A stretch of DNA of 32,479 nucleotides, from NCBI GenBank assembly GCA_030141605.1, contig JAQGDQ010001615.1, positions 1 through 32,479 of the forward strand, given 5' to 3'. The notes under the pieces were generated by a model. The model was not told the DNA's origin. It saw only the letters and a program-made list of their open reading frames with translations, and did no database searches. Both the position numbers and the translations under genes were made by a program. Shown piece after piece: positions 32,376-32,479 of this stretch. Every line of letters begins with the position of its first letter. The first letter of the stretch is position 1. Source of the DNA: Tubiluchus corallicola. Its lineage: Eukaryota > Priapulida > Priapulimorpha > Priapulimorphida > Tubiluchidae.

Positions 32376-32479
32376 TACATTATTACTGTTACATTACATT
32401 ACAAATTACTGTTACGTAGATCATTTTCAGTTTTAGTATGGATAGTAATGTACGTAGTATAACTAAGACGTAAGCATAG
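32376..32479. repeat. Short (TTACA)-type repeats upstream of LINE E
   Basis: TTACATTACATTAC-like units at about 32385-32410 precede the element's first ATG. The element's 5' end is not defined within the window. Confidence 0.5.

Overview
The window looks like nuclear DNA of an invertebrate animal. It is AT-rich, has introns and many microsatellites and minisatellites, and carries at least seven decayed non-LTR (LINE) retrotransposon fragments, foldback and MITE-type elements and tRNA-like SINE heads. The mix fits a mollusc or another lophotrochozoan, but that is inference; no species can be named. No bacterial gene organisation, rRNA or CRISPR array is visible. Two host genes can be supported, both on the minus strand. 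(1) A TCF21/musculin-type bHLH transcription factor: exon 1 (18559-18843) carries the whole bHLH domain and ends at a splice donor where the TCF21 family has its intron. I assign a second exon (12510-12629) that follows a strong polypyrimidine-AG acceptor in the same phase and opens with the family's TWPF motif. The intron between them is about 5.9 kb. (2) The 3' end of a gustatory-receptor-like seven-transmembrane gene: exons 24771-24860 and 24428-24598 are separated by a 172-bp phase-0 intron. The last exon has the T-[YF]-5 hydrophobic-Q-F signature of transmembrane helix 7. Its upstream exons are not recognisable here. Layout: 1-1220 holds a repeat terminus and a LINE reverse-transcriptase relic. 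1408-1679 is a 34-bp minisatellite. 1684-3290 is one LINE interrupted by a second. 5221-8425 is another LINE on the plus strand, interrupted by an opposite-strand LINE. 8426-12500 is mostly low complexity, including a 31-bp minisatellite, and ends in the 3' UTR of the bHLH gene. 12510-18843 is the bHLH gene, with a 1.15-kb foldback element and tetranucleotide tracts in its intron. 18844-19060 is its putative promoter, followed by a second foldback element (19325-19854). 22132-22560 is a hAT-type MITE with a perfect 8-bp target duplication. 24279-25383 is the receptor gene end with an unusual 51-bp minisatellite. 26905-27770 holds a SINE-like head, a microsatellite and direct/inverted repeats. 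28840-32375 is a minus-strand chimera of two LINEs, one with a complete AP-type endonuclease and a degenerate 2A-like motif. The most striking observation is the 51-bp minisatellite at 24829-25383. Its repeat unit spans the splice acceptor and the first 32 bases of the penultimate receptor exon. The array therefore multiplies a 3' splice site, with a period of exactly 17 codons, inside a chemoreceptor-like gene.
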